A stretch of 64,000 nt of DNA, taken from positions 1-64,000 of the forward strand of contig NZ_FRAB01000038.1 in the NCBI RefSeq assembly GCF_900142195.1, written 5' to 3'. Source of the stretch: Paraburkholderia terricola. GTDB taxonomy: Bacteria > Pseudomonadota > Gammaproteobacteria > Burkholderiales > Burkholderiaceae. How positions within the stretch are numbered: the stretch's first letter is position 1; each line of letters starts with the position of its first letter. This document shows positions 1 to 8,357 of this stretch, piece by piece. A program made the position numbers and the translations under genes. The notes beneath the pieces are model-generated. The model worked only from the letters and a program-made list of their open reading frames with translations. It was not told the origin of the DNA and searched no databases.

Positions 1-1212
1 GATGGCGACTGCGACAGGCCGCTCGTCACGGGCCGGGTGTATAACGGCGCGACGCAACCGCACTGGCATTCGAACGGTCTGCTGTCGGGCTACAGGTCGA
101 AGGAATATCAGGGCAGCGGCTACAACCAGATGGTGATGGACGATGCGACCGGCCAGAACCGCGTTCACCTCTATAGCAGCAGCACGAATGCGCATCTGCA
201 TCTGGGATACCTGATCGCGCAGACCGGCAACACACGCGGCGCGTATCTGGGCAGCGGTTTCGACCTGAAGTCCGACGCCTACGGCGCGGTGCGCGCCGGC
301 CAGGGCCTCTATGTTTCCACGCATGCGAAACCGGCAGCGGGCCAGCAACTCGACGTGCGCGAGGCGAACTCGCAACTGGTGAATGCGGAAAGCGTGCTGG
401 AAGCGCTGTCCGCGGCGAGCACCACGCATCAGGCTGAAAGCCTCGGGGACGGACACGCGGCACTGAAGTCGTTCACCGATGCTACGCGGAACAATGTTTC
501 GGGCTCGTCGTCGGGTGGCAGGACGGCAGGCGGTGGAGCGGGCAGTGCCAATGCGTTCAGCGAGCCGGTCATGCTGTTCGCCAGCCCGTCCGGCATCGCG
601 TTGTCCACGCAGAAATCGGCCCATGTATCGGTGGACGAGCACATCAACTTCGTGAGCGGTCAGGGCACGCACCTCGCGACCGGCAAATCGCTGATCGCGA
701 GCGTGGCCGGAAAACTCAGCCTGTTCGTGCAGAACGCGGGGATGAAGCTGTTCGCGGCCAGGGGCAAGGTCGAAGTTCAGGCGCACTCGGACAACATCGA
801 ACTGACGGCGCAGAAGACGATGAAGCTGCTGTCGGCAACAGAGAAGATCGAGGCGGCCGCGAAACAGGAAATTCTTCTGACGTCGGGCGGTGCGTACATC
901 CGCATCAAGGGCGGCAACATCGAGATTCATGCGCCTGGCAAGATCGATATCAAGGGCGCTCAGCATGCATTCTCCGGACCGACACACATGTCCACTGCCC
1001 TCCCCGCCATGCCCGGTTCGGAAGGTAGCTACGATCAGGCGTTTATTGCGCATTGGGCCGGCACGGATATCCCCGCGGCCAATATGAAATTCCAAATGTT
1101 CTCCGACGGCACGCTCATTTCGCAGGGTGTCACGAACGAACTGGGTGAAACAGGGCTCACCCAAAGTCACGTGCCGAAGGATGTGGTCATTAAATTTCTG
1201 GAGAACCATTGA
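1..1212 (+). CDS. vgrG: Type VI secretion tip protein VgrG (3' part, start outside window)
   Basis: This is the C-terminal part of the trimeric spike that tips the T6SS tube and carries effectors. The frame is open from base 1, so the gene begins upstream. The first residues include a D-R-P-L-V-T-G-R-V-Y-N-G stretch typical of the end of the Gp5/VgrG OB-fold. A long region follows with alternating small and hydrophobic residues and repeated GK/AGK turns (about residues 195-320), which fits the DUF2345 beta-helix needle. The last ~75 residues look like a C-terminal extension that could dock cargo. The stop overlaps the next start (TGATG), so effector translation is probably coupled. The family call is secure; the specific T6SS subtype cannot be told. 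Confidence 0.93.
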   Translation, partial: DGDCDRPLVTGRVYNGATQPHWHSNGLLSGYRSKEYQGSGYNQMVMDDATGQNRVHLYSSSTNAHLHLGYLIAQTGNTRGAYLGSGFDLKSDAYGAVRAGQGLYVSTHAKPAAGQQLDVREANSQLVNAESVLEALSAASTTHQAESLGDGHAALKSFTDATRNNVSGSSSGGRTAGGGAGSANAFSEPVMLFASPSGIALSTQKSAHVSVDEHINFVSGQGTHLATGKSLIASVAGKLSLFVQNAGMKLFAARGKVEVQAHSDNIELTAQKTMKLLSATEKIEAAAKQEILLTSGGAYIRIKGGNIEIHAPGKIDIKGAQHAFSGPTHMSTALPAMPGSEGSYDQAFIAHWAGTDIPAANMKFQMFSDGTLISQGVTNELGETGLTQSHVPKDVVIKFLENH

Positions 1213-2075
1213 TGGCAGACAAGCAGGACTCCGTCCTGGGAACGGGGGCGGCAATGCTGACGCCCAGCGGATATCAAGTCCGCCCGAAGGTCGCGCTGAG
1301 CAGTTGCAACAGGATCGTGCCACCAGCGGCACCGTCGATTATCGGGCAGTGTCCGTACTACTACCAGCCACTGCATGGTGAATATCTTGAGACGGTGGAA
1401 AAAGTCAGCGTCTCGAGCGCATGGGAAACGGTGAAGGCTTTCGCGACCTCGTGGGATCCGTGGAAGGACAAGGAAGTCGCGCGCCGTTTGCTGCATCGTC
1501 GCGAGCAACTGATTGCGCCTGAGAGCACGGATTCCGACTGGTCGCGTCACGGCAATTTCATGATGCGCCATGTCGGGTGTGGGCATAAGCCGCCCTCGTA
1601 TTACGTCAGCTATGGGTATTACTATTGCTCGAACTATGGGGCGAAGTTGTATCCGAGATTGAGTCCGGAGGGACAAGCGTGGTTGCGAAGTGCCAGAAAG
1701 CTTCTGCAGACGAACATGGAAGATGGCTTACGCCAAAACATGGAGCATGATGGTATTCAAATGGACAGTCTGAAACCAGGGAACGGCAGCATCGACTTTC
1801 CGGTGCAACGGTACATGCTTGAGCTTGACGACAATACCTTCAAATCCTTCGCATTCAAGACGCATCCCTTAGCATATCTGGATGGAGGTCTCGCAGATCT
1901 TCCGATTCTGGATTTGGTAAAGATATCGGCGCAACCGAACATCCAGGAATGGGGCGACATACGAACGTGGGAGCAGGCCGTTGACAGCGGCAAAGTGGTT
2001 CTGCCGCATATGATTAACCATTCTGACATCGACGATCCAGTCGGCAAGGCACTTGGTCGCCTGCTGGCAAAATGA
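1212..2075 (+). CDS. Putative VgrG-linked T6SS effector, unknown family
   Basis: A 287-residue protein whose ATG overlaps the vgrG stop codon. No signal peptide or transmembrane segment is visible, as expected for T6SS cargo loaded in the cytoplasm. The middle is rich in Tyr, Cys and His (a CGHKPPSYYVSYGYYYCSNYG block near residues 120-140). It is followed by a helical LSPEGQAWLRSARKLLQ segment and a conserved-looking FKTHPLAYLDGGLADLP stretch. I do not recognise a catalytic family. The role as antibacterial effector is inferred from position: directly after vgrG and directly before genes that look like T6SS immunity proteins. Alternatives are an adaptor/chaperone for another effector. Confidence 0.6.
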   Translation: MADKQDSVLGTGAAMLTPSGYQVRPKVALSSCNRIVPPAAPSIIGQCPYYYQPLHGEYLETVEKVSVSSAWETVKAFATSWDPWKDKEVARRLLHRREQLIAPESTDSDWSRHGNFMMRHVGCGHKPPSYYVSYGYYYCSNYGAKLYPRLSPEGQAWLRSARKLLQTNMEDGLRQNMEHDGIQMDSLKPGNGSIDFPVQRYMLELDDNTFKSFAFKTHPLAYLDGGLADLPILDLVKISAQPNIQEWGDIRTWEQAVDSGKVVLPHMINHSDIDDPVGKALGRLLAK

Positions 2076-2076
2076 C

Positions 2077-3312
2077 ATGCAAAAATCGAAACGCTGGACG
2101 ATGCTATTAGGCGGTCTTGCTTTGCTGGCCGCTTTAACCTACGGATATCAGAGCATGACAACAGGCTGGGAAACGGTCACGACATCTTTTGCAAAAGGTG
2201 ACAAACCCTATGGCGGGGGCGCATTTCGTATTCGCGGCGACGACATCATCAGCCTCAAGACTGCAGGACCGGAACTGAAGTTCAAGCCGGCAAGTGAACT
2301 CAAAAATCCCGAGGTCGCGGAGTTTACCGAAGCGTGGATGGATGATTCTTCCGAACGGCTAAATCGACGCACAGTAGCTTTCCTGAAAGGAACGTTCAGT
2401 GGTGGCTTGACGCGCACGTTCCAGCAACGCGGTCAGAATGCCGTCTGGTGGTACTCAAAAGACTGGCGCACGGTGTACGTCAGCACCGGGTGGATGGATT
2501 ACAAGGTACCGCACGCTGCTGACGAGCAGGCCCCGCAGATCACCAAACTCTGGCGCTCCAGCGACGGCGGCCAGAACTGGACCCAACTGAACTGGCAAGA
2601 AGACCACAACATCGGCCAGTTGCTGTTTCTCGACCCGCAGCGTGGTTATGCAATCGGCTGGGGACCCCACGTATGGCGCACGGCCGACGGCGGTCAGTCA
2701 TGGCGAGAAATAAAGGTGCCGCCGCTAGCCAACACCGGCAAGCCGCGCAAAACCTTCGACGCGGTCAATCTCGGCCCTGATGGGGTGCTGCGTGTTGCCT
2801 ACTACGTCGAACAATTGGGCGATGTCAAAACATCGAGTCTTGTCTACCGAATGACGTGGGACCAGCAGGACTTCGAGCAGGACGTGGTGCTGCCGAACCA
2901 GACGGTGGTCGACCTGCAATCGTCACCGGAGACGACCGGCGGCTATTCGCTGTACGCGTTATCCCGCCTCGGCACGCCGCGCAACTGGGACGACCCGAGC
3001 GACAAGGGACACCGCACGGGCGCGCTCTCGGTATGGGCGAACGTCCAGCGCCCCAATGTGCAGCAGTTGCATACGTTCGACGACCGCCTGATGCTCGATG
3101 GTCTCAGCGCAGGAAGGCAAGGCGTGCTGCTGGTCTATGCCACTGATGCGACGGGCGATGGTGCGCCGGTCGATCTCACTTTCATCAGCAAGGATTCCGG
3201 CAAATCGTGGAACGAACTCAATGATGGCGCGGCCCAGGGCGGCTATTTCGATCCGGATACCAACACCCAATACGCACTGTTCGCCTATACGCTGAAGAAA
3301 CGGAAACTGTAG
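2077..3312 (+). CDS. Asp-box beta-propeller protein, putative T6SS immunity (copy 1)
   Basis: A 411-residue protein. The N-terminus (KSKRWTMLLGGLALLAALTYGYQ) is one membrane segment or uncleaved signal anchor, so the rest is probably periplasmic. At least three Asp-box motifs (S/T-x-D-x-G-x-x-W) are visible: SSDGGQNW, TADGGQSW and SKDSGKSW, which indicates a beta-propeller. The start at 2077 was chosen over an upstream frame extension because it matches the start of the paralogue at 4468 and gives equal length. It begins one base after the effector stop. Its place behind vgrG-effector suggests an immunity protein that binds an incoming effector in the periplasm. Tli3-like immunity is one possible family; I could not verify this. 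Confidence 0.75.
   Translation: MQKSKRWTMLLGGLALLAALTYGYQSMTTGWETVTTSFAKGDKPYGGGAFRIRGDDIISLKTAGPELKFKPASELKNPEVAEFTEAWMDDSSERLNRRTVAFLKGTFSGGLTRTFQQRGQNAVWWYSKDWRTVYVSTGWMDYKVPHAADEQAPQITKLWRSSDGGQNWTQLNWQEDHNIGQLLFLDPQRGYAIGWGPHVWRTADGGQSWREIKVPPLANTGKPRKTFDAVNLGPDGVLRVAYYVEQLGDVKTSSLVYRMTWDQQDFEQDVVLPNQTVVDLQSSPETTGGYSLYALSRLGTPRNWDDPSDKGHRTGALSVWANVQRPNVQQLHTFDDRLMLDGLSAGRQGVLLVYATDATGDGAPVDLTFISKDSGKSWNELNDGAAQGGYFDPDTNTQYALFAYTLKKRKL
2440..3312 (+). repeat. Direct repeat, copy 1 (partner 4831-5703)
   Basis: About 870 bp nearly identical to 4831-5703, starting abruptly at GCCGTCTGGTGGTA and ending at the stop codons. Upstream of the boundary the two genes differ far more, although still aligned without gaps. 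Recombination between the copies would remove the Tli4-like gene. Confidence 0.9.
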
Positions 3313-3401
3313 CGATCCGGCCCAATGCCTAAATGCATCGACCATGGATGCCTGAAGTACGCGACTGCCAGGATCGCCCGTACGGGCGATTGGGGAGAGG
3401 C

Positions 3402-4364
3402 ATGAAGCGTTTCGGCCTTATTGCCACAGTGCTGGCAACCTCGTTTTTAATGCTCCTATCTGGTTGCAGCAACCGTCAGGATTCCGCTATGGGTACGTCT
3501 TCTACCACCGCTAATATTGCGCCGCTCAAGACGGTCTGTGTCGGGCGGTACACAATAGACATTCCACATTCGGCAACGAATGTGCGTCTGACACAAAGCT
3601 TCAAGGGTATCAATATAGATGTGTTCTACCCGGCGAATCGGCAACGGCTACATGACGAAACGATCCATAAAGTTGCAAGTGCCGCCGAAGTGACCGATTT
3701 CCAGCCCAAGCGGATCGATTCACAAGCGGGCAGTACGACTGACTCCGTTCAGGTTTGGCAGAGCGGAGCCGATCTTTACTCTGTTCACGGCACCACGCTG
3801 AAACAGGACGCAGGTTTCCTGTTCAGTATCGAGGTGATGGGTGAATCCGTACAAGGTGCGAAAGTAGCGATGTCACAGTTAATGCAGACGATCCGGCTTC
3901 GCGATCCATTTGCGGTGCCGACTGAACAGGGGTTTTGCATCGAGCGAGGTTTTATTCCGGGTGGTTACGCGGGAGGTGAGACGGCATCGATTTCCGCCGA
4001 CTTAACTGCTCCTGACGCGTCGCTCATGATGAGCACCAATACGGAAGCCAAGAATACTGGTGGCAACGTCATTGTCCGTATGAGCAGCCTGCCCCTCCCA
4101 CTTGCTAATCTGGTGTCCAGCGACACAGAAATCTTGAGACGTGGCGGCAAGATCGTTGCCGGACGGGACGGCGATGAGTATGACTACGCGGTCAAGCAGT
4201 CAAAAGAAGTGTCGTTGGAATGGAGCGCGCTGACCGGCAACGATCACGCGACGGAGCCCACGATGAAGATATCAATGGATACGCGTTCAGCGGTGTCGGA
4301 AAGCGCACGACCGGCGTTGATGACACTCTGGGATGATGTACTGAAGTCTGTGAAGCGTCGGTAA
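3402..4364 (+). CDS. Tli4-like T6SS immunity lipoprotein
   Basis: A 320-residue lipoprotein. The start at 3402 follows a strong GGGGAGAGG ribosome site and gives a clean signal peptide with lipobox LLSGC at residues 17-21. After it come KTVCVGRYTIDIP and a C-terminus ending in ALMTLWDDVLKSVKRR. Both resemble the N- and C-terminal signatures of the Tli4 family, periplasmic immunity proteins against phospholipase effectors. This is family recognition from memory, not a search. It sits between two near-identical propeller genes, so the locus seems to stack several immunities. The adjacent effector does not show an obvious lipase GxSxG, so this gene may be an orphan immunity. Confidence 0.7.
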   Translation: MKRFGLIATVLATSFLMLLSGCSNRQDSAMGTSSTTANIAPLKTVCVGRYTIDIPHSATNVRLTQSFKGINIDVFYPANRQRLHDETIHKVASAAEVTDFQPKRIDSQAGSTTDSVQVWQSGADLYSVHGTTLKQDAGFLFSIEVMGESVQGAKVAMSQLMQTIRLRDPFAVPTEQGFCIERGFIPGGYAGGETASISADLTAPDASLMMSTNTEAKNTGGNVIVRMSSLPLPLANLVSSDTEILRRGGKIVAGRDGDEYDYAVKQSKEVSLEWSALTGNDHATEPTMKISMDTRSAVSESARPALMTLWDDVLKSVKRR

Positions 4365-4467
4365 GCGAATAAACGTCATAGAACGATATCTTGTGTTGAA
4401 CGATGACGATGGCAGCTAACGGATCATCCGGCTGGCCACGCTCTCACAGGCCTGTTAACGAGGTGAC

Positions 4468-5703
4468 ATGCAGAAGGTCAAACGCTGGAAGACTTTAATT
4501 GGCGGACTCGCGCTCCTGGCGGCTGCAACCTATGGATATCAAAGCCTGACGACAGGCTGGGAAGTGGTCTCCACAAGCTTCACCAAAAATGACAAGCCCT
4601 ACGGAGGCGGAGACTTTGTGCTGAATGGCAATCAGGTCATTAGTCTCAAGATTGCTGGCCCGCAGATCACGTTCAAGCCGACCGAGCAGTTGAAGAACCC
4701 AGAGGTCGCAGAACCGACTGAAGCCTGGATGGACAGTTCGGCCGAGCGACTCAATCGTCGGACGGTGACGTTCCTGCGCGGATCAGTCGATACAGGTTTG
4801 ACTCGCACCTTCCAGCAACCAGGCCAAGATGCCGTCTGGTGGTATTCAAAAGACTGGCGCACGGTGTACGTCAGCACCGGATGGATGGATTACAAGGTAC
4901 CGCACGCTGCTGACGAGCAGGCCCCGCAGATCACCAAACTCTGGCGCTCCAGCGACGGCGGCCAGAACTGGACCCAACTGAACTGGCAAGAAGACCACAA
5001 CATCGGCCAGTTGCTGTTTCTCGATCCGCAGCGTGGTTATGCAATCGGCTGGGGACCCCACGTATGGCGCACGGCCGACGGCGGTCAGTCATGGCGAGAA
5101 ATAAAGGTGCCGCCGCTAGCCAACACCGGCAAGCCGCGCAAAACCTTCGACGCGGTCAATCTCGGCGCTGATGGGGTGCTGCGTGTTGCCTACTACGTCG
5201 AACAATTGGGCGAGCTCAAAACATCGAGTCTTATCTACCGAATGACGTGGGACCAGCAGGACTTCGAGCAGGACGTGGTGCTGCCGAACCAGACGGTGGT
5301 CGACCTGCAATCATCACCGGAGACGACCGGCGGCTATTCGCTGTATGCGTTATCCCGCCTGGGCACGCCGCGCAACTGGGACGACCCGAGCGACAAGGGG
5401 CATCGCACGGGCGCACTCTCGGTATGGGCGAACGTCCAGCGCCCCAACGTGCAGCAGTTGCATACGTTCGACGACCGCCTGATGCTCGATGGTCTCAGCG
5501 CGGGAAGACAAGGCGTGCTGCTGGTCTATGCCACTGATGCGACGGGCGACGGTGCGCCGGCCGATCTCACTTTCATCAGCAAGGATTCCGGCAAATCGTG
5601 GAACGAACTCAATGATGGCGCGGCCCAGGGCGGCTATTTCGACCCGGATACCAACACCCAATACGCACTGTTCGCCTATACGCTGAAGAAGCGGAAACTA
5701 TAG
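4468..5703 (+). CDS. Asp-box beta-propeller protein, putative T6SS immunity (copy 2)
   Basis: A 411-residue paralogue of the gene at 2077, colinear without indels (constant offset 2391 bp). It has the same N-terminal membrane anchor, then the same three Asp boxes. The first ~120 residues differ at many positions, whereas the last ~290 are almost identical, with mainly silent base differences. It is preceded by a GAGGTGAC ribosome site and followed by a hairpin terminator at 5831. Recent duplication or gene conversion of the C-terminal part is the simplest reading. The divergent N-terminal third may hold the effector-specific surface. The function is inferred from context. Confidence 0.75.
   Translation: MQKVKRWKTLIGGLALLAAATYGYQSLTTGWEVVSTSFTKNDKPYGGGDFVLNGNQVISLKIAGPQITFKPTEQLKNPEVAEPTEAWMDSSAERLNRRTVTFLRGSVDTGLTRTFQQPGQDAVWWYSKDWRTVYVSTGWMDYKVPHAADEQAPQITKLWRSSDGGQNWTQLNWQEDHNIGQLLFLDPQRGYAIGWGPHVWRTADGGQSWREIKVPPLANTGKPRKTFDAVNLGADGVLRVAYYVEQLGELKTSSLIYRMTWDQQDFEQDVVLPNQTVVDLQSSPETTGGYSLYALSRLGTPRNWDDPSDKGHRTGALSVWANVQRPNVQQLHTFDDRLMLDGLSAGRQGVLLVYATDATGDGAPADLTFISKDSGKSWNELNDGAAQGGYFDPDTNTQYALFAYTLKKRKL
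4831..5703 (+). repeat. Direct repeat, copy 2 (partner 2440-3312)
   Basis: This is the second copy of the nearly identical block covering the C-terminal ~290 codons of the propeller gene. Sparse differences are mostly at third codon positions, for example GAC/GAT and GTC/ATC. Confidence 0.9.
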
Positions 5704-5830
5704 CGATTCAACCCAATGCGCAACGCGCCGTAAAACCGCCGTAAAACCCTAACCCTTCCCCCGTGACAGGCCCCCGAGCGCAGCTTTCGCTAGCTCACAA
5801 CCGCTCCCACGTCTCACAGAGACAACGACC

Positions 5831-5852
5831 GCCCCGCGAAACCTCGCGGGGC
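5831..5852 (+). terminator. Hairpin terminator after T6SS module
   Basis: A perfect 9-bp stem GCCCCGCGA / TCGCGGGGC around an AACC loop, followed by TCGTTTCG. It lies between the end of the propeller gene and the convergent CBS gene. It has no long T run, so it may serve both directions or act with Rho. Confidence 0.6.
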
Positions 5853-5915
5853 TCGTTTCGCACTCTTCCCACTACCCATCACTACCCATCCTCATCCCCG
5901 CGGCAGCACCCACAC

Positions 5916-6605
5916 TCAAATCCCCGGCATCATCTGATACGGCTCCGTGTGATCCTCCACGCCTTTAACACCGGGTATGTTCTGCGCCGCCACACGAACC
6001 GCATCGACCGCTTCCGTCGATTGAAACACGCCCCACAGATGCACGACGCCGTCGCTGACGACGATATTGCGGCCCGCGAACGCCCACTTGCGGCCCGCGA
6101 GTTCGCCCATCAACATCGCGCGGATCTCGCCGTCCGACAGCGCGACATTCGATGCCGGCTCATCCGGCACGCTCGCCAGCGCCTGCACGAGATTGGCGCG
6201 GCTCACGATGCCCACGAGTTGCCCCGCCATCATCACGGGCACGCGTTTGATGCGCCGCGTTTCCAGAATCCCGGCCACTTCGCCGAGCGGCGTGTCGGGC
6301 CGAACGCTCAGCACCTCGGCGGTCATCACGTCGCGCACCTTGGCGCCGTGAGTCTTGACGTAATCGCGTGCTTCATGGTCCGCGGACCAGAGATCGAGCC
6401 ACGAGGTTCGCGTGCGCTCGTCGGTGCCGATTTCGCTGCGGCGAAGCAGGTCGCCTTCGCTGATCATGCCGACGACATCGCCTCCGGGGCCCAGGACCGG
6501 TGCGCCGCTGATGCGGTTATCGACGAAAATTCTGGCGACCTCCCGCACGGTCATGTCGGGTGAGACGGATATGACATTGGTGGTCATGACATCGGATGCG
6601 CGCAT
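5916..6605 (-). CDS. CBS-domain pair plus BON domain protein
   Basis: A 229-residue cytoplasmic protein. Two CBS motifs are seen at about residues 5-60 (DVMTTNVISVSPD...) and 90-150 (VRDVMTAEVLSVRPD...). Tandem CBS domains usually bind adenine nucleotides. A C-terminal BON-like domain follows at about 160-225. The start at 6605 was chosen because GAGGAGG lies seven bases upstream; longer versions lack such a site. The promoter region carries an FNR-type box with a TAATCT -10 at the right distance (6690-6731), so anaerobic induction is likely. Such proteins accompany universal stress proteins in hypoxia regulons; the ligand is unknown. Confidence 0.88.
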   Translation of the reverse strand: MRASDVMTTNVISVSPDMTVREVARIFVDNRISGAPVLGPGGDVVGMISEGDLLRRSEIGTDERTRTSWLDLWSADHEARDYVKTHGAKVRDVMTAEVLSVRPDTPLGEVAGILETRRIKRVPVMMAGQLVGIVSRANLVQALASVPDEPASNVALSDGEIRAMLMGELAGRKWAFAGRNIVVSDGVVHLWGVFQSTEAVDAVRVAAQNIPGVKGVEDHTEPYQMMPGI

Positions 6606-6689
6606 GGTAAGCCTCCTCAACGGTTGGGTACTTGAATTCGCGGAACCGGCCGTCGGTATCGAACGCCGGTTAAGCCCTCTTGTGCCTTG

Positions 6690-6731
6690 AGATTAGGCCG
6701 ATGCGGCGTCGTCCCGTTTGACGTGGATCAT
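6690..6731 (-). promoter_or_regulatory. FNR-type promoter of CBS gene
   Basis: The palindrome TTGACGTGGATCAT at 6718-6731 reads toward the CBS gene. TAATCT at 6690-6695 is centred 32 bp away, the class II FNR arrangement. Located 85 bp upstream of the start. Confidence 0.65.
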
Positions 6732-6762
6732 CCCGAACGCTGGCGCGCGCATCCACCGACAG

Positions 6763-6802
6763 ATGACTCAGGTCAATTGCGCCGCATCCGTGAAGACGAT
6801 AC
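6763..6802 (+). promoter_or_regulatory. FNR-type promoter of alcohol dehydrogenase
   Basis: ATGACTCAGGTCAA at 6763-6776 with GATACT at 6797-6802, centres 30 bp apart. The ATG of the dehydrogenase is at 6837. This box is separate from the one serving the divergent CBS gene. Confidence 0.65.
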
Positions 6803-6836
6803 TGGTTGCCACGCAATCTTCGTCTGGAGAAAGGTC

Positions 6837-7862
6837 ATGGCCCAAGTTATGAAAGCTGCTGTCGTTCACGAATTCGGCGCTCCGCTGCGTATCGAGGAGG
6901 TCCCCGTTCCGAAGCCCGCGCGCGGACAGATCCTCGTCAACATCAAGGCGTCGGGCGTCTGTCACACGGATCTGCACGCGGCCGACGGCGACTGGCCGGT
7001 CAGGCCCACACTGCCCTTCATTCCCGGCCACGAGGGTGTCGGCTATGTCGCCGCCGTCGGCGAGGGCGTCACGCATGTCAAGGAAGGCGACCGCGTCGGC
7101 GTGCCGTGGCTGTATACCGCCTGCGGTCATTGCGAACATTGTCTCGGCGGTTGGGAAACGCTTTGCCACGAGCAGCAGAACACGGGCTATTCGGTCAACG
7201 GCGCCTACGCCGAGTATGTGCTCGCCGATCCGAACTACGTCGGCCACTTGCCGTCGAATGTCGCCTTCGAGGATATCGCTCCGATCCTCTGCGCCGGCGT
7301 GACGGTGTACAAAGGCATCCGCATGACGGACACGCGGCCGGGTCAATGGATCGCGATTTCGGGCATCGGCGGCCTGGGCCACGTCGCGGTTCAATACGCG
7401 ATCGCGATGGGCCTGCGCGTGGTCGCGGTCGACATCGCCGACGATAAGCTCGCTCTCGCCCGTGAACTCGGCGCGGCGCTCACGTTCAACGCGGCGGAAT
7501 GCGACGCCGCCGCGGCGATCCAGAAGGAAATCGGCGGAACGCACGGCGTGCTCGTCACCGCCGTATCGCGCGGCGCTTTCGCTCAGGCACTGGGCATGGT
7601 GCGCCGCGGCGGCACCGTCGCGCTGAACGGCCTGCCGCCGGGCGACTTCCCGCTGCCGATCTTCTCGACCGTGCTCAACGGCATCACCGTGCGGGGTTCC
7701 ATTGTCGGCACCCGCAAGGACTTGCAGGAGTCACTCGAATTCGCCGCCGAAGGCCGCGTGCGCGCGCGGATTCATCTGGACCGGCTGGACAACATCAATC
7801 ATGTTTTCGCGGAACTGAAGAGCGGTCGGGTCGATGGCCGGATCGTGCTGAAGCTCGATTGA
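6837..7862 (+). CDS. Zinc-dependent alcohol dehydrogenase (AdhP/AdhA type)
   Basis: A 341-residue MDR-superfamily enzyme that interconverts primary alcohols and aldehydes with NAD(H). Catalytic zinc ligands are seen in GVCHTDLH (Cys, His) and PGHEGVG (His-Glu). The structural zinc loop CGHCEHCLGGWETLC has all four Cys at about residues 92-106. The Rossmann motif GIGGLGHVA follows near residue 175. The start at 6837 has a GGAGAAAGG site. Under low oxygen such enzymes regenerate NAD+ by reducing acetaldehyde, which fits its FNR-type promoter. Substrate range cannot be read from sequence. Confidence 0.93.
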   Translation: MAQVMKAAVVHEFGAPLRIEEVPVPKPARGQILVNIKASGVCHTDLHAADGDWPVRPTLPFIPGHEGVGYVAAVGEGVTHVKEGDRVGVPWLYTACGHCEHCLGGWETLCHEQQNTGYSVNGAYAEYVLADPNYVGHLPSNVAFEDIAPILCAGVTVYKGIRMTDTRPGQWIAISGIGGLGHVAVQYAIAMGLRVVAVDIADDKLALARELGAALTFNAAECDAAAAIQKEIGGTHGVLVTAVSRGAFAQALGMVRRGGTVALNGLPPGDFPLPIFSTVLNGITVRGSIVGTRKDLQESLEFAAEGRVRARIHLDRLDNINHVFAELKSGRVDGRIVLKLD

Positions 7863-7876
7863 TCGGTGGATTCGCA

Positions 7877-7912
7877 GGGGAACAACGCGGGGCACAACGC
7901 GGGGCACAACGC
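7877..7912 (+). repeat. Three 12-bp tandem repeats
   Basis: Three units of GGGGCACAACGC (the first with AACAACGC) between the convergent alcohol dehydrogenase and the small unknown gene. Confidence 0.85.
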
Positions 7913-7996
7913 GGGCGCGAGCGCTTGACCGGCTCGCGCCCGGCACGAAGTCATGGACTCATGGCGAAGCGGTGAATCACGAACGAGAGCCGGCAA

Positions 7997-8263
7997 TCAC
8001 GCCGCCCCGGCAGAACACTCGCGTGGCACGGCCGACAACGTGTTCGACATCTTGAGTCCCAGCCATTGCATGCCTTCGCGCAATCCTGCCAGTACGGCTT
8101 CGCGCTCCGTGGGAAAAATACTGCTGCGCCTGAACTCGTGCCTGAACACTCCCGCTGGCGTGCGATGGCTGAGTTCGATCGAGCAATCGAAGCCGCCCGC
8201 CGCGCAATGCGTGGTGGCGGCGACCGACCAGTCGCCCTCGCCCGCGTTACCCGAAATCGTCAT
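7997..8263 (-). CDS. Small conserved-looking protein, unknown
   Basis: 88 residues beginning MTISGNAGEGDWSVAATTHC, preceded by GAGGAACGA. The centre (CSIELSHRTPAGVFRHEFRR) looks like a two-strand sheet, and the rest (ERE-AVLAGLREGMQWLGLKMS) is a helix. No signal or membrane segment is seen. The fold pattern resembles small double-stranded-sheet/helix stress proteins common near universal stress proteins in Burkholderia; I do not know the family. It ends convergently with the alcohol dehydrogenase and lies downstream of the triple-BON gene, with which it may be co-transcribed. Confidence 0.65.
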   Translation of the reverse strand: MTISGNAGEGDWSVAATTHCAAGGFDCSIELSHRTPAGVFRHEFRRSSIFPTEREAVLAGLREGMQWLGLKMSNTLSAVPRECSAGAA

Positions 8264-8357
8264 GAGTCGTTCCTCGTTGATGCGTCGCCGGCAATGCGTC
8301 GCGCACGGCGGCGGCTGCATGAGCGGCGTCGGCCATGTCGCGGCGAGTTGGCGGTGC

